Shown here: positions 61,152 to 64,000 of the stretch, piece after piece | Numbering within the stretch: the first letter of the stretch is position 1 | Layout of the letters: each line of letters begins with the position of its first letter | Origin: Rebecca billardiae RCC1528 | Taxonomy: Eukaryota > Haptophyta | Direction of reading: 5' to 3' | Length of the DNA stretch: 64,000 nucleotides | Assembly: GCA_965240325.2 (NCBI GenBank) | Contig: OZ251235.1 | Span: forward strand, 1,612,001 to 1,676,000 | Translations under genes and position numbers: made by a program | The notes under the pieces: generated by a model | Databases searched by the model: none | The model's input: only the letters and a program-made list of their open reading frames with translations | What the model was told of the DNA's origin: nothing

Positions 61152-63215
61152 ATGTCTGCCGTCGAGCGCCAGCTGCTCGCCCACCTCGACGCCGCGCGCG
61201 CGCTTCTCGTCGTGAGCGGCGTGAGCGACGCGTCCTTCTCGGCGGTTGGGCTCAAACGTGCGCACGCCGCCCTCGCCGAGATCGGCTCGCAGCTCGCGCG
61301 CGCACTTCCGCGGGCCGAGCACGCCGAGCGCGAGCCGCAGCCGCTCTCGCTAAGCGAGCTGCCCGCGGAGGTGCTCGTGCACATCGTCGCGTGCCTCGAC
61401 GACCCACGGGACGTAGTCGCTGTTCGTGGGGCGAGCACGCTCTTCCGTGGCCGCTCGCCCCCTCGCTCTCTCGTCGAGCGCGCCCTGTACGAGCGTGCCG
61501 CGCTCCGCTCCGAGCGCGAGCCTCCGGCGTGGGTACGCTCGGGCGCGTCGACGTGGTGCCACGCGCTGCTGCGCAACGAGGCGATCGCGCTGGGCGGGCA
61601 TGGCGACGCGCTCGTTGCCTCGGCGGGAAGTGCCATCTCCGCCTTCGTCGACGCCGACGGCCGGCTGCTCACGTGCGGCGGCACCGCGGCGCAGCACGCG
61701 TTTGAAGGCGAGCGGGAGGTGGCGATGGCGGCGCTGGGGCACGGCGCGCTGAGCGCGGGCTTGCCGGGCGTGGTGCGCGTGCCGTTGCCACGGGTGGTCG
61801 CCTCGCTCGCGGGCGTGCGCATCCTCGCCGTCTCCGCCGGCGCGTGGCACACCCTCGCCCTCAGCTGCAGCGGCGACGTGTATGCCTTTGGCTCGGGCGC
61901 GAACGGCCGGCTCGGGCTGGGTGACCTTCAGGACCAGCGCCGGCCGCACCGGATTGAGGCGCTCGCGGCGCGGCGCGCGGTGGGCGTCTCGGCGGGTGTG
62001 GCGCACTCGCTCGTGCTCACCGCCAGCGGCGAAGTCTACTCCTTCGGCTGCGGCGAGAGCGGCATGCTCGGCCACGGCGATTGCCTCGAGCGCAGGCTGC
62101 CGCAGCGCGTGGCGGCGCTGGGCAAGACTTCGTGCGCCTGTGTGAGCGCGGGCGCGGCGCACTCGCTCGTGGTCTCGCGCGCGGGCGCGGTCTACTCGTT
62201 CGGCTGTGGGCGCGAGGGTGCGCTCGGCCACGCCGACGCCGCCGACCGCCTCGAGCCCGCGCGCATCGTCGGCCTGAGCGGCGCGCGCGCGCTCGGCGCG
62301 TCGGCGGGCGGGTGTCACTCTCTTGTCGTGTGCGCGGCCGGTGCGGTCTACTCGTTCGGCCGCGGCGAGGATGGTGCGCTCGGGCACGGCGACAAGGCGA
62401 GCCGGCGTACGCCTACGCGCATCGACGGCCTGCACGGCGTGCACGCCTCGAGCGTCTCGGCGGGCAACGCGCACTCGCTCGTGGCCACGCGGTGCGGCGC
62501 GGTCTTTGCGTTTGGGCTCGGCTCATTTGGTCAGCTCGGGCTGAGCACGCTCACGGAGGGCCTGGCCCCCGGGCGGACGAGCGCGCGGCCGCTGCTGGAG
62601 GAGGCGGCGATGGGCGCGCGTGGGACCGGCGCGGCTGCGGCGGCCTCGCTCGCTCGGCGCGCTAGCGCGCCCGGGCGCGTGCGGCCATCGACGGCTGGCG
62701 CGGTGCGCGCTCCGCCGAGCTGCCCGCCGCCGCTGCACGCTGCCGTGCCGCGCCGGGTGGGCGCACTCGCGGGCGCGCACGCGGTGGGCGTGAGTGCGGG
62801 CACCGACAGCCACAGCCTTGTGGTGCTCGCCAACGGCTTCGTCGTCTCGTTTGGTCGCGGCCGCGGTGGGCGGCTGGGGAACCTGGACAGCCTGAACAGC
62901 GACGCGCCGCGCGGACCGAGTGCTGTGATCGTGCCTGCGAGTGCGACGCAGCGGCAGCGCGCGCTCACGCGCGCGGCTAATGGGGGCGCGGGCACGCAGG
63001 GTGCCGACGCGCGGCCATCGAGCGCGACTCCCCCCGCTCCTCCCAAGCTGTCTTACGCCCCGCTCACCCCGCTCTTGCTCAGCCTGCCTCTCGTGGACGG
63101 TCCAGCGGGTGTACCTGGCCGGCCACCGTCCTCGTCGTCCTTGACATTTGTGCCGCCGTGCCCGTTGCTGAACTTCCTCGGCAGTCAACAAGTACAGGAA
63201 CTGAGGCGGTCGTAG
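61152..63215 (+). CDS. F-box protein with RCC1 repeats
   Basis: Intronless, 687 residues, start GCGATGTCTGCC. A helical N-terminal part (1-60) is followed by an F-box (about 66-105: LSLSELPAEVLVHIVACLDD then VVAVRGASTLF), which should bind Skp1 in an SCF ubiquitin ligase. From about residue 200 come RCC1 repeats with the pattern VSAGxxHSLxL...GxVYSFGxGxxGxLGHGD; I count about five between 215 and 470 and one more at 545-590, together a seven-bladed-propeller-like fold interrupted by a 75-residue Ala/Arg/Pro-rich insert. The propeller probably recognises the substrate. The last 95 residues are low-complexity. The gene begins 138 bp after a fold-back, which may confine its promoter. Confidence 0.85.
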   Translation: MSAVERQLLAHLDAARALLVVSGVSDASFSAVGLKRAHAALAEIGSQLARALPRAEHAEREPQPLSLSELPAEVLVHIVACLDDPRDVVAVRGASTLFRGRSPPRSLVERALYERAALRSEREPPAWVRSGASTWCHALLRNEAIALGGHGDALVASAGSAISAFVDADGRLLTCGGTAAQHAFEGEREVAMAALGHGALSAGLPGVVRVPLPRVVASLAGVRILAVSAGAWHTLALSCSGDVYAFGSGANGRLGLGDLQDQRRPHRIEALAARRAVGVSAGVAHSLVLTASGEVYSFGCGESGMLGHGDCLERRLPQRVAALGKTSCACVSAGAAHSLVVSRAGAVYSFGCGREGALGHADAADRLEPARIVGLSGARALGASAGGCHSLVVCAAGAVYSFGRGEDGALGHGDKASRRTPTRIDGLHGVHASSVSAGNAHSLVATRCGAVFAFGLGSFGQLGLSTLTEGLAPGRTSARPLLEEAAMGARGTGAAAAASLARRASAPGRVRPSTAGAVRAPPSCPPPLHAAVPRRVGALAGAHAVGVSAGTDSHSLVVLANGFVVSFGRGRGGRLGNLDSLNSDAPRGPSAVIVPASATQRQRALTRAANGGAGTQGADARPSSATPPAPPKLSYAPLTPLLLSLPLVDGPAGVPGRPPSSSSLTFVPPCPLLNFLGSQQVQELRRS

Positions 63216-64000
63216 CTGGCTTGGGCCTGGGGCGGGCGCTTGGATCGTCATGATGTAACGTCATAATTCATCACTCGCAGGCGGAGCCCGGCCCACCACA
63301 CTGACTGCGCTGAATAAGAGCTTAGTGTGCTCAGTTCACTCTGAGTAGTACCTGATAATGATTGGCAGGCTTCAGTGAATAAGATCGCATAGGCGTCATA
63401 CTCATAACGCTTAGTAACATCAAACATGCAGCTGTGCCTGTGTCTGTGACGCGCCGGCGCCGGCTGGGCCTGGGCGTGGTGCAAGGCGCGCGCCTCGCAC
63501 GCGCTACAGCGCCCGGTGAGGTGGACGCAAGTCTGTCGAGGCGCATCACATGTGTGCCCAAAGGTGCATGCCTGGCCCCTCCGCTCGTTTGCCGGCCGCT
63601 CCGCTGCCCATGCCTGGCCTGCACGCACCAAACGTAGCCGCGCCGAACGTGCCCCGCCACTGTGTCTGTGAGACGGCCGCGAACCGCGATGCACGGTGCC
63701 CTTCAGTGACGTGAGCAAGGTAGTCTACTACTGCAAGGGGACGCCAACCTGACGGTTGGCCATGCCATGGGAGGTAGTAGGGACGCCAGATACGCGCCAA
63801 GAGCCCATGGGAAGCTTGCTCTCCCCAGTTGGTGAGCTCTTCGGGCATGCGAACGCGGTTTGTCTCAAAGTGCCCTCCCCCCCCCAAAGTGAGACAAACT
63901 TGCTGGTGCTCATGCTCCTCAACGGCATGGAGCTAGCCCACGAGACTCGCGGCTTGAACTCTTCGTCTGATGCCCTCCACAACGACGTGCGCGAAGGGCG
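63216..64000. other. 3' flank and window end
   Basis: Minus-strand frames at 63546-63887 and 63728-63982 look partly natural (MRMPEELTNWGEQASHGLLA-like) and could be the end of a gene lying beyond the right edge; no domain is recognised. A short inverted repeat GTTTGTCTCA...TGAGACAAAC lies at 63858-63899 around a C run. Confidence 0.3.

Noticed and set aside
61350-62474. Minus-strand 374-codon frame opposite the RCC1 gene
   Set aside because: Arg/Ala-rich shadow of the RCC1 repeats.

Overview
The window looks like nuclear DNA from a GC-rich unicellular alga. The evidence is spliceosomal GT-AG introns, eukaryote-only genes (UPF1, RPB9, Borealin, U-box, F-box/RCC1, a mitochondrial peptidase), N-terminal signal and mitochondrial targeting peptides, and a large EsV-1-7 repeat protein, a family best known from stramenopile algae. 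A haptophyte or stramenopile microalga fits best; I cannot decide between them from sequence alone. I found no rRNA, tRNA or CRISPR array.

Layout. 1-1.4 kb: end of a secreted proline-rich cell-surface protein (minus). 2-5.7 kb: a dead DDE_1-type transposase and a frameshifted unknown gene. 6.4-8.6 kb: Borealin (minus) and a small secreted cysteine-rich protein (plus). 8.8-12.8 kb: dispersed and segmentally duplicated repeats. 12.6-15.9 kb: membrane U-box protein and CAX antiporter, divergent. 16-19.8 kb: simple repeats and a 1.2 kb fold-back. 19.8-26 kb: UPF1, RPB9 and a DNAJC28-like protein, the last two divergent. 26-29 kb: repeats and miniature elements. 29.2-31.2 kb: a 14-repeat EsV-1-7 protein. 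33-36.6 kb: an unknown gene, a BSD-domain protein and a ricin-like/PHD-like membrane protein, the last two divergent. 39.4-44.2 kb: mitochondrial intermediate peptidase and a possible ELM2/SANT protein. 44-55 kb: gene-poor, with a 542 bp palindromic element, broken genes and low-GC inserts. 55-56.7 kb: DMT-type transporter. 57-61 kb: microsatellites, half-elements and another fold-back. 61.2-63.2 kb: F-box/RCC1 protein.

Gene structure. Real genes sit in compact islands, often divergent with 165-365 bp between start codons. Eleven introns could be placed by joining conserved protein segments; they are 82-282 nt long, and ten of eleven donors read GTGCG. The genes are mostly unrelated housekeeping functions (mRNA surveillance, transcription, chromosome segregation, ion transport, ubiquitination, mitochondrial protein maturation) and form no operon. 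Between islands the DNA is packed with inverted repeats, fold-backs and half-copies of them, so hairpin-forming elements are the main source of local rearrangement here.
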